Below, in pieces: positions 7,705 through 15,369 of a stretch of 26,306 nt of DNA. This stretch comes from Hepatocystis sp. ex Piliocolobus tephrosceles (lineage: Eukaryota > Apicomplexa > Aconoidasida > Haemosporida > Plasmodiidae), in assembly GCA_902459845.2 (NCBI GenBank), contig LR699571.1:1-26306 (forward strand), read 5' to 3'. A model generated the notes under the pieces. That model worked only from the letters and a program-made list of their open reading frames with translations. It did no database searches and had not been told where the DNA came from. The translations under genes were made by a program, and so were the position numbers. Positions within the stretch are counted from its first letter, which is position 1, and every line of letters starts with the position of its first letter.

Positions 7705-8438
7705 TATTAAAATTAAAAAAATATAATACATATAAATATTTAAAAAATTTTGGTAAAAATAATTTAGGAAATATTACTATTTATAATAAAGGTGGGGGTA
7801 AATTAAAATATAATTATAAATTAATAGATTTTTGGTATGATAATTATAATATAAATATTAATTATAAAATAATTTTATTTAAAAAATTAAAAAATTATTT
7901 TAGAAATACTTATATTGGTTGTATATTATATTTATCTTATAAATTTAATAATTTACAAAAATATATTATTTTACAGCATAATTATATATTAAATTCTATT
8001 TATTATATAACTAGTATAAATAATATAAAAAATGGTAGTTATTTACAATTAAAATATTGTAAATTAGGTACATATATATATAATATATCTAATAATAATA
8101 AAGGTGGTATTTTTGCTAGATCAGCTGGTACTTTTGCACAAATATTAGTTTTTTATAAAAATTTAGTATATATAAAATTACCATCTAAAAAATTTAAATA
8201 TTTAAATTATAATAATTTTTGTTATATAGGTATAAATAGTAATATTTTATATAACAAATATAAAATAAAAAATGCTGGTTATAATATATATTATAATAAA
8301 AAAGCTAAGGTTAGAGGTAAAGCTATGAATGTATGTGATCATCCACATGGTGGTGGTAAAGGGAAAACTTCTATAGGTCGTAAATATCCTTGTTCTAAAA
8401 AGGGATTAAATTCTAAGGGATATAAAACAAAAAAATAA
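7701..8438 (+). CDS. rpl2: 50S ribosomal protein L2
   Basis: Large-subunit protein next to the peptidyl-transferase centre, needed for subunit association. The 245 residues compare with about 275 in bacteria. The C-terminal block is well preserved: VRGKAMNVCDHPHGGGKGK, with the functional histidine in HPHGGG, followed by GRKYPCSKKG. In the middle, GGIFARSAGTFAQILV matches the family's ..RSAGT.AQ.... The N-terminal segment NKGGGKLKYNYKLIDF fits the GGGHKR..R.IDF region. The start overlaps the rpl23 stop by 4 nt, suggesting translational coupling. Confidence 0.95.
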   Translation: MILKLKKYNTYKYLKNFGKNNLGNITIYNKGGGKLKYNYKLIDFWYDNYNININYKIILFKKLKNYFRNTYIGCILYLSYKFNNLQKYIILQHNYILNSIYYITSINNIKNGSYLQLKYCKLGTYIYNISNNNKGGIFARSAGTFAQILVFYKNLVYIKLPSKKFKYLNYNNFCYIGINSNILYNKYKIKNAGYNIYYNKKAKVRGKAMNVCDHPHGGGKGKTSIGRKYPCSKKGLNSKGYKTKK

Positions 8439-8464
8439 TTTAATATTATATATTTAATAAAAAG

Positions 8465-8734
8465 ATGGTAAAATTATATTGGTTAAAAATTTCAATAAAT
8501 AATAAATATATATTTAAAAATTTAAAAAATAAATATAATAAAAATATAATTTTAAATATATATAATAAAAATTTATATATTTATAAAAAATTATTAAATT
8601 TATATATAAAAGTATATAATGGATATAAATTTATACCTATTTATATTAATAAAAATAAATTATATAAAAAAATAGGTAATTTTATATATACAAAATATAT
8701 AAAATATAATATTAAAGAAATATTAGTAAATTAA
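8465..8734 (+). CDS. rps19: 30S ribosomal protein S19
   Basis: Head protein of the small subunit that contacts the large subunit and the A-site tRNA. The 89-residue length is typical. The C-terminal half carries IKVYNGYKFIPIYINKNKL and KKIGNFIYTKYIKYN, which match the family's I.VYNG..H.PV.I...M..HKLGEF..TR....H. It lies 26 nt after rpl2, and rps3 starts 3 nt after the stop. The rpl22 gene usually found next is missing. Confidence 0.9.
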   Translation: MVKLYWLKISINNKYIFKNLKNKYNKNIILNIYNKNLYIYKKLLNLYIKVYNGYKFIPIYINKNKLYKKIGNFIYTKYIKYNIKEILVN

Positions 8735-8737
8735 ATT

Positions 8738-9376
8738 ATGGGACAAAAAGTACATCCTTTAATATTTAGAAGTGTAATATATAAAAATTATATAAATAAT
8801 TTTTATATTAATATAAATAAAAATAAATATTATTTAATAAATATATTGTTAATTTATTTTTTATATTATAATATATATAATTATAAAAATTTTAATAATT
8901 ATATAGATATTAATATAAATTTATATAATAATAAGTTTATAATATTAATTTCATTATATAAGAATATAAAATATAATATATATAATTTAAAATATATATT
9001 TATAATGTTAAATTATTTTAATTTTTATTATTATAAACATTATAATTATATTTGTTATTTAAAAATAAAATATATTGATAATATAAATATTAATATAATT
9101 ATGTTTTATATTAAACAATATTATATAAAATATAAATCATTAAAATTAATATTTGATTATTTATATAATAATTTATTAAAGAAATATAATTATAATATAA
9201 AAGGATTAAAAATTAAATTTTCAGGTTGTTTTAAAAATAGTTTAAAAACTAAAACTGAAATATATACATATGGTAATATATCTTTAAGTACTTTAAATAA
9301 TAAAATAAAATACATTAATGATATTATAAATATTAAATATGGTATTTTAAGTATAAAAGTGTGGGTTAATTTTTAA
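8738..9376 (+). CDS. rps3: 30S ribosomal protein S3
   Basis: Small-subunit protein at the mRNA entry tunnel, with mRNA helicase activity in bacteria. The 212 residues are near the normal 210-230. It opens with MGQKVHPLIFR, the S3 signature, and the end contains GLKIKFSGCFKNSLKTKTEIYTYGNISLSTL, which follows G.+I...GRL.GAE.AR.E....G..PL.TL, then GILSIKVWVNF. The central KH domain is heavily drifted. TGG is used for Trp. rpl16 begins 5 nt after the stop. Confidence 0.92.
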   Translation: MGQKVHPLIFRSVIYKNYINNFYININKNKYYLINILLIYFLYYNIYNYKNFNNYIDININLYNNKFIILISLYKNIKYNIYNLKYIFIMLNYFNFYYYKHYNYICYLKIKYIDNININIIMFYIKQYYIKYKSLKLIFDYLYNNLLKKYNYNIKGLKIKFSGCFKNSLKTKTEIYTYGNISLSTLNNKIKYINDIINIKYGILSIKVWVNF

Positions 9377-9381
9377 TAAAA

Positions 9382-9774
9382 ATGATAAATAATATAAAAA
9401 AAACACAAAAAGGTAAAATAAGAGGTGTATTTAATTTGAAATTTTTAAAATTATATTGGGGTATAATTTCATTAAATTCTGGATTTATAACACAAAAACA
9501 ATTGGAAACTTCTAAATTTATAATAAATAAATATATAAAAAAAATAGGAATATATTATATATGTATAAAATGTAATAAGTCTTTAACTAAAAAATCATTA
9601 AAGACAAGAATGGGATCAGGTAAAGGATCTATAGAGTTATATGTAAGTGTTATAAAAAGAAATAAATTATTATTTGAAATAAGTAATGTATCTGAAGAAA
9701 TTATTTCTTGTATAATTAAAAGATTATCTTATAAATTAAATTTTAAATTACAATATATAAGAAAGATTAATTAA
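9382..9774 (+). CDS. rpl16: 50S ribosomal protein L16
   Basis: Large-subunit protein near the A-site tRNA elbow that helps organise the peptidyl-transferase region. The 130 residues are slightly under the usual 136. Clear family segments are KKTQKGKIRG, WGIISLNSGFITQKQLE (family G..GL.A.E.G.IT..Q.E) and the loop LKTRMGSGKGSIELYVSVIK (family .E.RMG.GKG....W.A.VK). The order rps3-rpl16 is standard. rpl29, usually between rpl16 and rps17, is absent. Confidence 0.95.
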   Translation: MINNIKKTQKGKIRGVFNLKFLKLYWGIISLNSGFITQKQLETSKFIINKYIKKIGIYYICIKCNKSLTKKSLKTRMGSGKGSIELYVSVIKRNKLLFEISNVSEEIISCIIKRLSYKLNFKLQYIRKIN

Positions 9775-9784
9775 AAATAATATA

Positions 9785-10006
9785 ATGATAAAAATAGGTT
9801 ATGTTTTAAAAAAAATAAATAATAATATAAAAATAATTTGTATTTCATATTATATATATAATTTTAAATATAAAAAATTATTATTAAATAATTTATATAT
9901 TAAAGTATATGATAGTAGAAATGAGATTATGATAAATGATTATGTATTGATTAAATATTATAAAAAAAGTAAATATTGTAATAATAGAATAATAAAAATT
10001 TTATGA
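9785..10006 (+). CDS. rps17: 30S ribosomal protein S17
   Basis: Primary 16S-binding protein of the small-subunit body, with an OB fold. The 73 residues are a little short of the usual 80. The start IGYVLKKINNNIKIICI fits the family's G.V.S.KM.KT..V.V, and LYIKVYDSRNEIMINDYVLIKYYKKSKYCNNRIIKIL fits the ...HDE.N....GD.V.I.E.RPLSK.K.....I. end. Its TGA stop overlaps the rpl14 ATG as ATGA. Read-through would add three codons before TAA. Confidence 0.85.
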   Translation: MIKIGYVLKKINNNIKIICISYYIYNFKYKKLLLNNLYIKVYDSRNEIMINDYVLIKYYKKSKYCNNRIIKIL

Positions 10007-10365
10007 TACATATAAATAGTATATTAGATGTTATAGATAATAGTGGAATATTTAAATTTAAATATATAAATGTTTTACAAAAATCTAAAATAATAAAATA
10101 TGGTGATATATTAATTGGGGTTGTATATAAAATATATAATAATAATTTATATAAAAAGTCAGATAAATGTAAGGGTATTTTAGTACAACAAAAAAAATTT
10201 TTAAATTTAAAATTATATTATTCTATTAAATTTAATAAAAATGCAGTTATAATTTTAAATAATAATTTAAATTCTGTAGGTACTAAAAGTAATTATTATA
10301 TATCTAAATATATTAAGTATAAATCTAATATAAATATGAAAAAATTAAAAATAAAATATATTTAA
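10003..10365 (+). CDS. rpl14: 50S ribosomal protein L14
   Basis: Large-subunit protein at the subunit interface. The 120-residue length is typical (about 122). The start SILDVIDNSGIFKFKYINVL matches the family's ..L.VADNSGA....CI.VL. KYGDILIGVVYKI matches the GD.IV..VK.A strand, and AVIILNNNLNSVGTKSNYYIS matches AVVL.......GTRIFGPV. It overlaps the rps17 stop by 4 nt and abuts rps8 directly. rpl24, rpl5 and rps14 are absent before rps8. Confidence 0.92.
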   Translation: MIHINSILDVIDNSGIFKFKYINVLQKSKIIKYGDILIGVVYKIYNNNLYKKSDKCKGILVQQKKFLNLKLYYSIKFNKNAVIILNNNLNSVGTKSNYYISKYIKYKSNINMKKLKIKYI

Positions 10366-10752
10366 ATGATAATTAAATTATTAAATAAGATTAAATATAA
10401 TTTAAAATTAAATAAAAATTTTATATTATATAAATTTAGTAAAAATATTTATTATTTAATAAATTTATTATATAATTATAATTATATATTAAAATTTTAT
10501 ATTATTAATATAAATAGTAAATTTTATTTTTTTATAATTTTAAATCAATATAAAAAAATTAATTATTTTAAAATTTATATAAAATATAATCAATTATTTT
10601 ATATGAATTATAAAAAATTATTAAATTTTATAAAATATAATAAATATTTTAAAGGATTATTAATTTTATATTCATCTAAATATAAATTTATTACACATAT
10701 ATTATCTTTAAAATATAAGATTGGGGGTATTTTAATATTTTATATTTTTTAA
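10366..10752 (+). CDS. rps8: 30S ribosomal protein S8
   Basis: Central-domain 16S-binding protein. The 128-residue length is normal. The C-terminal segment KGLLILYSSKYKFITHILSLKYKIGGILIFYIF fits the S8 signature region, where the family reads G..I.STSKG.M....A.....GGE.L.Y.W. Context between rpl14 and rpl6 supports the call. The start abuts the rpl14 stop with no spacer. The N-terminal two thirds are too drifted to add much. Confidence 0.86.
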   Translation: MIIKLLNKIKYNLKLNKNFILYKFSKNIYYLINLLYNYNYILKFYIININSKFYFFIILNQYKKINYFKIYIKYNQLFYMNYKKLLNFIKYNKYFKGLLILYSSKYKFITHILSLKYKIGGILIFYIF

Positions 10753-10770
10753 ATATATATAATAAATAAA

Positions 10771-11283
10771 ATGTTAAAAAAATATATTTTTTTTAATAAT
10801 AATAATTATAAAAATAATATATATTATTATTTAATTTTAGATAAAAAAAATTTTGATTATATTTATATAGTATATAATAAAAAAGATAAAAAAATAATAA
10901 AATATATATATATATTAAACGATATTTATATATTTTTTGTAAATAATAGTATATTTTATTTATTATATAAAGTATATAAATATATATTTTATAATATGTA
11001 TAATAATGTAAATATTATATATAAATTAAATTTAAATATTATAGGTATAAATTATAAATTTTATTATTTAAATAAATATAAAATTTTAATATTTAAATTA
11101 AAATATAGTCATAAAATAATTATTAAATTACCTAATTTAATATCTTGTGAAAGTTATATTAATAAAAATATTATATGTTTATATAGTAATAATTTAAGTA
11201 TTTTAAATTCTATTGGAGAATTAATAAATTCATTTCAATATATTAATAAATATAAAGAATTAGGTATAAAAAAAATAAAATAA
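10771..11283 (+). CDS. rpl6: 50S ribosomal protein L6
   Basis: Large-subunit protein near the factor-binding site and the sarcin-ricin loop. The 170-residue length is close to the usual 177. NIIGINYKFYYLNKYKILIFKLKYSHKIIIKLPN matches the family's L.GVGYRA...G..L.L.LG+SH.V...+P, and the end carries YINKYKELGIKKIK, like P.PYKGKGIRY. The start is 18 nt after rps8. rps5 follows after 1 nt, so rpl18, usually between them, is missing. Confidence 0.88.
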   Translation: MLKKYIFFNNNNYKNNIYYYLILDKKNFDYIYIVYNKKDKKIIKYIYILNDIYIFFVNNSIFYLLYKVYKYIFYNMYNNVNIIYKLNLNIIGINYKFYYLNKYKILIFKLKYSHKIIIKLPNLISCESYINKNIICLYSNNLSILNSIGELINSFQYINKYKELGIKKIK

Positions 11284-11284
11284 T

Positions 11285-12013
11285 ATGATAGTAAAAATTA
11301 ATAATAATAATAAATTAAAAAATTTTTATATATTATATTATATTTTAATATTATTTAGAAGTATATTTATATTTATAATATTAAATAATAAATATAATAA
11401 AAATAATAATTATTTATATAAAATTTATACTTTATTAATATTATATATAAAAATATATTATATGGATAATAAAAGCATATATTATAATGATATTTATAAT
11501 ATATATAATATACATTATATATATTTTTATATATATAAATATAATAATATAATTATTAAAAATAATAATATTAATAAAATTAATTTAATAGAAAAAATTG
11601 TAGAAATAAAAAAAATATCTTATACTATAAAAAAAGGTAGAATTAAAAGATATAAAGTAATATTATTATTAGGTAATAAGCAAGGTTGGGTAGGTATAGG
11701 TATAGGTAAAAATAGTAATATAAATAAAGCTATTTTATCATCAAAAATAAATGCTTTAAATAATATTTATTATTTTAAATATTCATTATTAAATATTTAT
11801 AAATTAAAATATATTTATATAAATAATAATAAATTATTTATAAAATTACAATTTAAAATTTATAATTATTTTAATATTAGATTTTTATTATTAAAATATT
11901 TATTTGAATGTTTAGGGTATTTAAATTGTAAAATTATATTATATAATAAAAAAATATATAATAAATATAATTTATTAAATAAAATAGTATTAATATTATT
12001 TAATATTTTTTAA
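11285..12013 (+). CDS. rps5: 30S ribosomal protein S5
   Basis: Small-subunit protein at the mRNA entry site, acting in decoding accuracy. The 242 residues exceed the bacterial 166 because of an N-terminal extension of about 100 residues, rich in Asn, Ile and Tyr. The S5 domain begins near residue 103: KIVEIKKISYTIKKGRIKRY, then VILLLGNKQGWVGIGIGKN. This follows the family's ..V.I.RV.KV.KGGR...F...VVVGD..G.VG.G.GK. The gene is 1 nt after rpl6 and 1 nt before the next ORF. The role of the extension is unknown. Confidence 0.92.
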   Translation: MIVKINNNNKLKNFYILYYILILFRSIFIFIILNNKYNKNNNYLYKIYTLLILYIKIYYMDNKSIYYNDIYNIYNIHYIYFYIYKYNNIIIKNNNINKINLIEKIVEIKKISYTIKKGRIKRYKVILLLGNKQGWVGIGIGKNSNINKAILSSKINALNNIYYFKYSLLNIYKLKYIYINNNKLFIKLQFKIYNYFNIRFLLLKYLFECLGYLNCKIILYNKKIYNKYNLLNKIVLILFNIF

Positions 12014-12014
12014 T

Positions 12015-12257
12015 ATGATAGTATATTTAAATAAAAATTTATATTTAATATTTATATTAAAATATATATATGGATTAAATTTATATAATATTAATTTATT
12101 GTTTTGTATAAATAATATAAATATATTTAATATTAAAAATAATTTTGGTAAAATTAAATTAAGTTTATANNNNNNNNNNNNNNNNNNNNNNNNNNNNNNN
12201 NNNNNNNNNNNNNNNNNNNNNNNNNNNNNNNNNNNNNNNNNNNNNNNNNNNNNNTAG
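12015..12257 (+). CDS. small conserved ORF, possible diverged S13 (interrupted by an N run)
   Basis: The ORF starts 1 nt after the rps5 stop and is readable for 51 codons before an 85-base run of N (12170-12254). An in-frame TAG follows at 12255-12257, so the product would be 80 residues if the gap length is exact. Residues 11-35 read LIFILKYIYGLNLYNINLL then CINNINI. This resembles the start of ribosomal protein S13 (..AL.YIYGIG...A..IL...GI). S13 belongs in this operon next to rpl36 and rps11. The match is short and the rest is hidden, so the name is inference. Position fits the ORF91 of other Plasmodium apicoplasts. Its function is unproven. Confidence 0.5.
   Translation: MIVYLNKNLYLIFILKYIYGLNLYNINLLFCINNINIFNIKNNFGKIKLSLXXXXXXXXXXXXXXXXXXXXXXXXXXXXX
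12170..12254. other. assembly gap (N run)
   Basis: Eighty-five undetermined bases lie inside the ORF between rps5 and rpl36. The true length may differ from 85. Confidence 1.
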
Positions 12258-12260
12258 AAA

Positions 12261-12371
12261 ATGAAAAAACGTTCTTCTATAAAAAAAATATGTAATAAAT
12301 GTAAATTAATAAAACGTTTTAAAAAATTACATATTATTTGTATAAATAAAAAACATAAACAAACACAATGA
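12261..12371 (+). CDS. rpl36: 50S ribosomal protein L36
   Basis: Small zinc-ribbon protein of the large subunit. The product is 36 residues, [14 protein letters not shown] then [20 protein letters not shown], matching the usual 37-38. All four zinc ligands are present: C11, C14, C27 and H32. The ATG lies just after the N run. The TGA stop overlaps the ATG of rps11 as ATGA. If TGA were read as Trp, a TAA would follow immediately. Confidence 0.95.
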   Translation: MKKRSSIKKICNKCKLIKRFKKLHIICINKKHKQTQ

Positions 12372-12763
12372 TAAATAATAATTATATAATATTTTTATAT
12401 TTTAAATAAACTTTAAAAAATACATTAGTTACTATATCTAAATATAAAAAATATAATTCTAAATATATTTATATAAAAAATATAAAAAATATATCTTGTG
12501 GATATTTAAAAAACTTTAAAAATAGATTAAAAAATACTATATTAGCTAATAATATATTAACTATAAATATTATAAAATTTTTAATTAATAAAAATTTATA
12601 TAATATTAATATAATTTTTAATGGAATTAATTCATATAGAATACATATATTAAAATTATTGTTAAATATTAAATATAAAAATAAAAAATTAAATATAAAT
12701 AAATTATTTGATATAACTTCTATACCCTATAATGGATGTAAAATTTCAAAAAAAAAATATTAA
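12368..12763 (+). CDS. rps11: 30S ribosomal protein S11, with an in-frame TAA at codon 14
   Basis: Platform protein of the small subunit that contacts mRNA in the E/P region. Starting at the ATG overlapping rpl36, the frame has 131 codons before the final TAA at 12761-12763, the right size for S11. Codon 14 (12407-12409) is TAA. On both sides the same frame reads as S11: ...[20 protein letters not shown] follows the family's .I.A[TS].NNT.VT..D, and the C-terminus [17 protein letters not shown] follows .D.TP.PHNGCR..K+R. No frameshift is needed and there is no ATG soon after the stop. One changed base (for example TCA) would restore an open frame. It may be an error, a decayed gene or recoding. 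Confidence 0.85.
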
Positions 12764-12775
12764 TTAAATATTATT

Positions 12776-13150
12776 ATGTTAACAATAAATCAATTATTAT
12801 ATAAAAAAAAAATAAAAAAAAATACAAAAATAAAAAAATCTAATTATCTATTAAATAAATGTCCTCAAAAAAAAGGTATAGTATTAAAAATATTAATTAA
12901 AACACCTAAAAAACCAAATTCAGCATTAAGAAAAGTAGCAAAAATAAAATTAGCTAACAATAAAGAATTATTAGCATATATACCTGGAGAAGGTAAATCA
13001 ATACAAGAACATAATTTTGTATTAATTAAAGGTGGTAGAGTTAAAGATTTACCTGGTATAAAATATAAAATAATAAGGGGGTCTTTAGATTCTATAGGGG
13101 TTTTAAATAGAAAAAAATCTAGATCTAAATATGGAACTAAAAAAAATTAA
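12776..13150 (+). CDS. rps12: 30S ribosomal protein S12
   Basis: Decoding-centre protein of the small subunit. The 124-residue length is standard and this is among the best conserved genes here. Diagnostic segments are [45 protein letters not shown] and [17 protein letters not shown], with a basic C-terminus [10 protein letters not shown]. The lysines corresponding to the streptomycin-related positions (KKPNSA and RVKDLPG) are unchanged. It starts the str-type block rps12-rps7-tufA. Confidence 0.97.
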   Translation: MLTINQLLYKKKIKKNTKIKKSNYLLNKCPQKKGIVLKILIKTPKKPNSALRKVAKIKLANNKELLAYIPGEGKSIQEHNFVLIKGGRVKDLPGIKYKIIRGSLDSIGVLNRKKSRSKYGTKKN

Positions 13151-13169
13151 AATTATATTAAAATAAATA

Positions 13170-13598
13170 ATGATAATTATATTTAAATATTTTATAAAAA
13201 TATTTTTAAAAAAAGGAAAAATAACTAAAAGTATAAAATTATTAATATATATATTATATTTATTAAAAAAAATAACTAATAAATGTGGTATATTTATTTT
13301 AAATAAAGCTATTAAAAATTTATTATTACCTTTTTCTTTTTATAAAATAAAAATTAATACAATTAAATATAATATACCTATTATAATATCATATAATCAA
13401 TCTATTTTTAATGTTTATAAATTATTTAAAAAAATAATAAATAATAAAAATACATTATTATATAAAATTATATGTAAATTTATAATTTTAAGTTATAATA
13501 AAGAAGGTGAATTATATAAAAGTAAATTAAATTTAATAAAACAATTTATTTCTAATAGAACATATATATATTTATTAAATAAAAATAAAAAAAAATAA
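13170..13598 (+). CDS. rps7: 30S ribosomal protein S7
   Basis: Head-nucleating protein of the small subunit at the E site. The 142 residues are slightly below the usual 155. The clearest part is the middle, ILNKAIKNLLLPFSFYKIKI then NIPIIIS. The family there reads .F..A..N..P..EV+..R.GG..YQVP.E.. Context between rps12 and tufA is standard. The usual G.[SA]..K+.....MA.AN.AF end survives only weakly. The start is 19 nt after rps12. Confidence 0.88.
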   Translation: MIIIFKYFIKIFLKKGKITKSIKLLIYILYLLKKITNKCGIFILNKAIKNLLLPFSFYKIKINTIKYNIPIIISYNQSIFNVYKLFKKIINNKNTLLYKIICKFIILSYNKEGELYKSKLNLIKQFISNRTYIYLLNKNKKK

Positions 13599-13647
13599 AA
13601 GATTATATTATTATTTATATAATATATTATTATTATTTTAATTAAAT

Positions 13648-14877
13648 ATGAATAATAAATTATTTATAAGAAATAAACAACATATAAATTTAGGAACTAT
13701 AGGTCATGTAGACCATGGTAAAACAACATTAACAACAGCAATATCTTATTTATTAAATTTAAAAGGATTATCTAAAAAATATAATTATTCTGATATAGAT
13801 TCTGCTCCAGAAGAAAAAATAAGAGGTATTACAATTAATACAACACATATTGAATATGAAACATTAACAAAACATTGTGCACATATAGATTGTCCTGGTC
13901 ATTCTGATTATATTAAAAATATGATTATAGGAGCAACACAAATGGATATAGCAATTTTAGTAATTTCTATAATAGATGGTATAATGCCACAAACATATGA
14001 ACATTTATTATTAATAAAACAAATAGGTATTAAAAATATAATTATTTTTCTAAATAAAGAGGATTTATGTGATGATATTGAATTAATAGATTTTATTAAA
14101 TTAGAAGTAAATGAATTATTAAGTAAATATAATTTTGATTTAAATAATGTAAAAATATTAACTGGATCAGCTTTAAATGTTATAAATATTATACAAAAAA
14201 ATAAAAATTACGATTTAATAAAATCTGATGTATGGGTACAAAAATTAGATAGTTTAATAGATATTATTGATAAATTTGAAATACCTATTAGAAAATTAAA
14301 TGATGATTTTTTCATGTCAATAGAAGATGTTTTTTCTATAACTGGTAGAGGTACAGTAGTTACAGGTAAAATAGATCAAGGATATATTAATATAAATGAT
14401 GAAGTGGAAATATTAAAGTTTGAAAAGTCATCAATTATAACAACAGTTATAGGATTAGAAATGTTTAAAAAACAATTAATTCAAGCACAATCTGGAGATA
14501 ATGTAGGTGTATTATTAAGAAATGTACAAAAAAAAGATATAAAAAGAGGTATGATATTATCAAAACCTAATAAATTAAAAGTATATAAATCTTTTATATC
14601 AGAAACATATATTTTAACTAAAGAAGAAGGGGGACGTCATAAACCTTTTAATGTAGGATATAAACCTCAATTTTTTATACATACAGTAGATGTTACTGGT
14701 GAAATTATAAATATATCTTTAAATAATATTAATCAAAAAATTGCAATGCCTGGTGATAAAGTAACTTTACATATTGAATTAAAACATTATATAGTATTAA
14801 TGTTAAATATGAAATTTTCAATAAGGGAAGGTGGTAAAACTATTGGAGCTGGTATTATAACAAATATTATAAATTAA
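13648..14877 (+). CDS. tufA: elongation factor Tu
   Basis: GTPase that delivers aminoacyl-tRNA to the plastid ribosome. The 409 residues match the family. The GTP-binding motifs are all present: G1 GHVDHGKT (19-26), a switch I Thr in RGITIN, G3 DCPGH (81-85), G4 NKED (136-139) and G5 GSAL near 172. Domain II carries SITGRGTVVTGKIDQG, and domain III ends REGGKTIGAGII. This is the best conserved protein in the window. It follows rps7 after about 50 nt. rps10, which follows tufA in many plastids, is not present. Confidence 0.98.
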   Translation: MNNKLFIRNKQHINLGTIGHVDHGKTTLTTAISYLLNLKGLSKKYNYSDIDSAPEEKIRGITINTTHIEYETLTKHCAHIDCPGHSDYIKNMIIGATQMDIAILVISIIDGIMPQTYEHLLLIKQIGIKNIIIFLNKEDLCDDIELIDFIKLEVNELLSKYNFDLNNVKILTGSALNVINIIQKNKNYDLIKSDVWVQKLDSLIDIIDKFEIPIRKLNDDFFMSIEDVFSITGRGTVVTGKIDQGYININDEVEILKFEKSSIITTVIGLEMFKKQLIQAQSGDNVGVLLRNVQKKDIKRGMILSKPNKLKVYKSFISETYILTKEEGGRHKPFNVGYKPQFFIHTVDVTGEIINISLNNINQKIAMPGDKVTLHIELKHYIVLMLNMKFSIREGGKTIGAGIITNIIN

Positions 14878-14883
14878 TAAATT

Positions 14884-15138
14884 ATGTTAGTAATAAAAAA
14901 AAATAATAATATATTAAATAAAATTTTTATAAAAAAAATATTCAGAATTATTAAATATTTTAATATTTTTTATTATAATTTATTTGTTTGGATATATATT
15001 ATTATCTTAATATTTATTTTAATAAATAAAAATAAAAAATATAATAAAATTATAATTAATAAATATAATAAATATTTAATTAATTTTTTATTTATAATTT
15101 TATTATTAAATAAATGTCAAAAATCAGATTTGAACTGA
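14884..15138 (+). CDS. small hypothetical membrane protein downstream of tufA
   Basis: I do not recognise this 84-residue protein. It starts 6 nt after the tufA stop, so it is probably co-transcribed. A basic N-terminus (about 1-24) is followed by one strong hydrophobic stretch (about 27-48, FNIFYYNLFVWIYIIILIFI), a Lys/Asn-rich loop and a second hydrophobic stretch (about 65-76), suggesting two membrane segments. The last seven codons and the TGA stop lie inside the antisense tRNA-Phe gene. TAA follows the TGA immediately. Small ORFs occur at this place in other Plasmodium apicoplasts. A SecE-like role is possible by size only. Confidence 0.5.
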   Translation: MLVIKKNNNILNKIFIKKIFRIIKYFNIFYYNLFVWIYIIILIFILINKNKKYNKIIINKYNKYLINFLFIILLLNKCQKSDLN

Positions 15139-15186
15139 TAACACATGAATCTTCAATTCATTGCTCTACCATTGAGCTATAATGAC
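15116..15186 (-). tRNA. trnF: tRNA-Phe(GAA)
   Basis: The minus strand gives D-arm GCTC-AATGGTA-GAGC, anticodon arm ATGAA-TTGAAGA-TTCAT (anticodon GAA) and T-arm ATCAG-TTCAAAT-CTGAT. The acceptor GTCATTA/TTTTGAC has two mismatches. It is the only minus-strand gene within the plus-strand block from LSU rRNA to 18.9 kb, and it overlaps the 3' end of the preceding ORF. Confidence 0.9.
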
Positions 15187-15211
15187 TTATATATATTATT
15201 ATATATAATAA

Positions 15212-15282
15212 TAGAATATAACCAAATGGTTAAGGTAATGAATTTTGATTTCATTAATATAGGTTCGAATCCTATTATTCTA
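15212..15282 (+). tRNA. trnQ: tRNA-Gln(UUG)
   Basis: The acceptor TAGAATA/TATTCTA is perfect. The anticodon arm is ATGAA-TTTTGAT-TTCAT with anticodon TTG, and the T-arm is ATAGG-TTCGAAT-CCTAT. Confidence 0.92.
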
Positions 15283-15288
15283 AGTATA

Positions 15289-15358
15289 ATGAATATAATT
15301 TAATGATAAAATACAATTTTACCAAAATTGTAATAAGAGTTTGAATCTCTTTATTCAT
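15289..15358 (+). tRNA. trnG: tRNA-Gly(ACC)
   Basis: The acceptor ATGAATA/TATTCAT is perfect. The D-arm is ATTT-AATGATA-AAAT, the anticodon arm CAATT-TTACCAA-AATTG reads ACC, and the T-arm is AAGAG-TTTGAAT-CTCTT. Base 19 is A and base 56 is T instead of G and C. The D-arm stems match those of the next gene, tRNA-Trp. Bacterial glycine tRNAs of this class normally carry GCC. Confidence 0.85.
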
Positions 15359-15369
15359 ATATAAAAATT

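Noticed and set aside
7701..12371. UGA as a tryptophan codon
   Set aside because: The recognised proteins use TGG for Trp, the Trp tRNA is CCA, and every TGA sits at a gene end with family-appropriate length.
14884..15138. rps10 after tufA
   Set aside because: rps10 is expected there in many plastids, but this protein has two hydrophobic segments and none of the S10 pattern.
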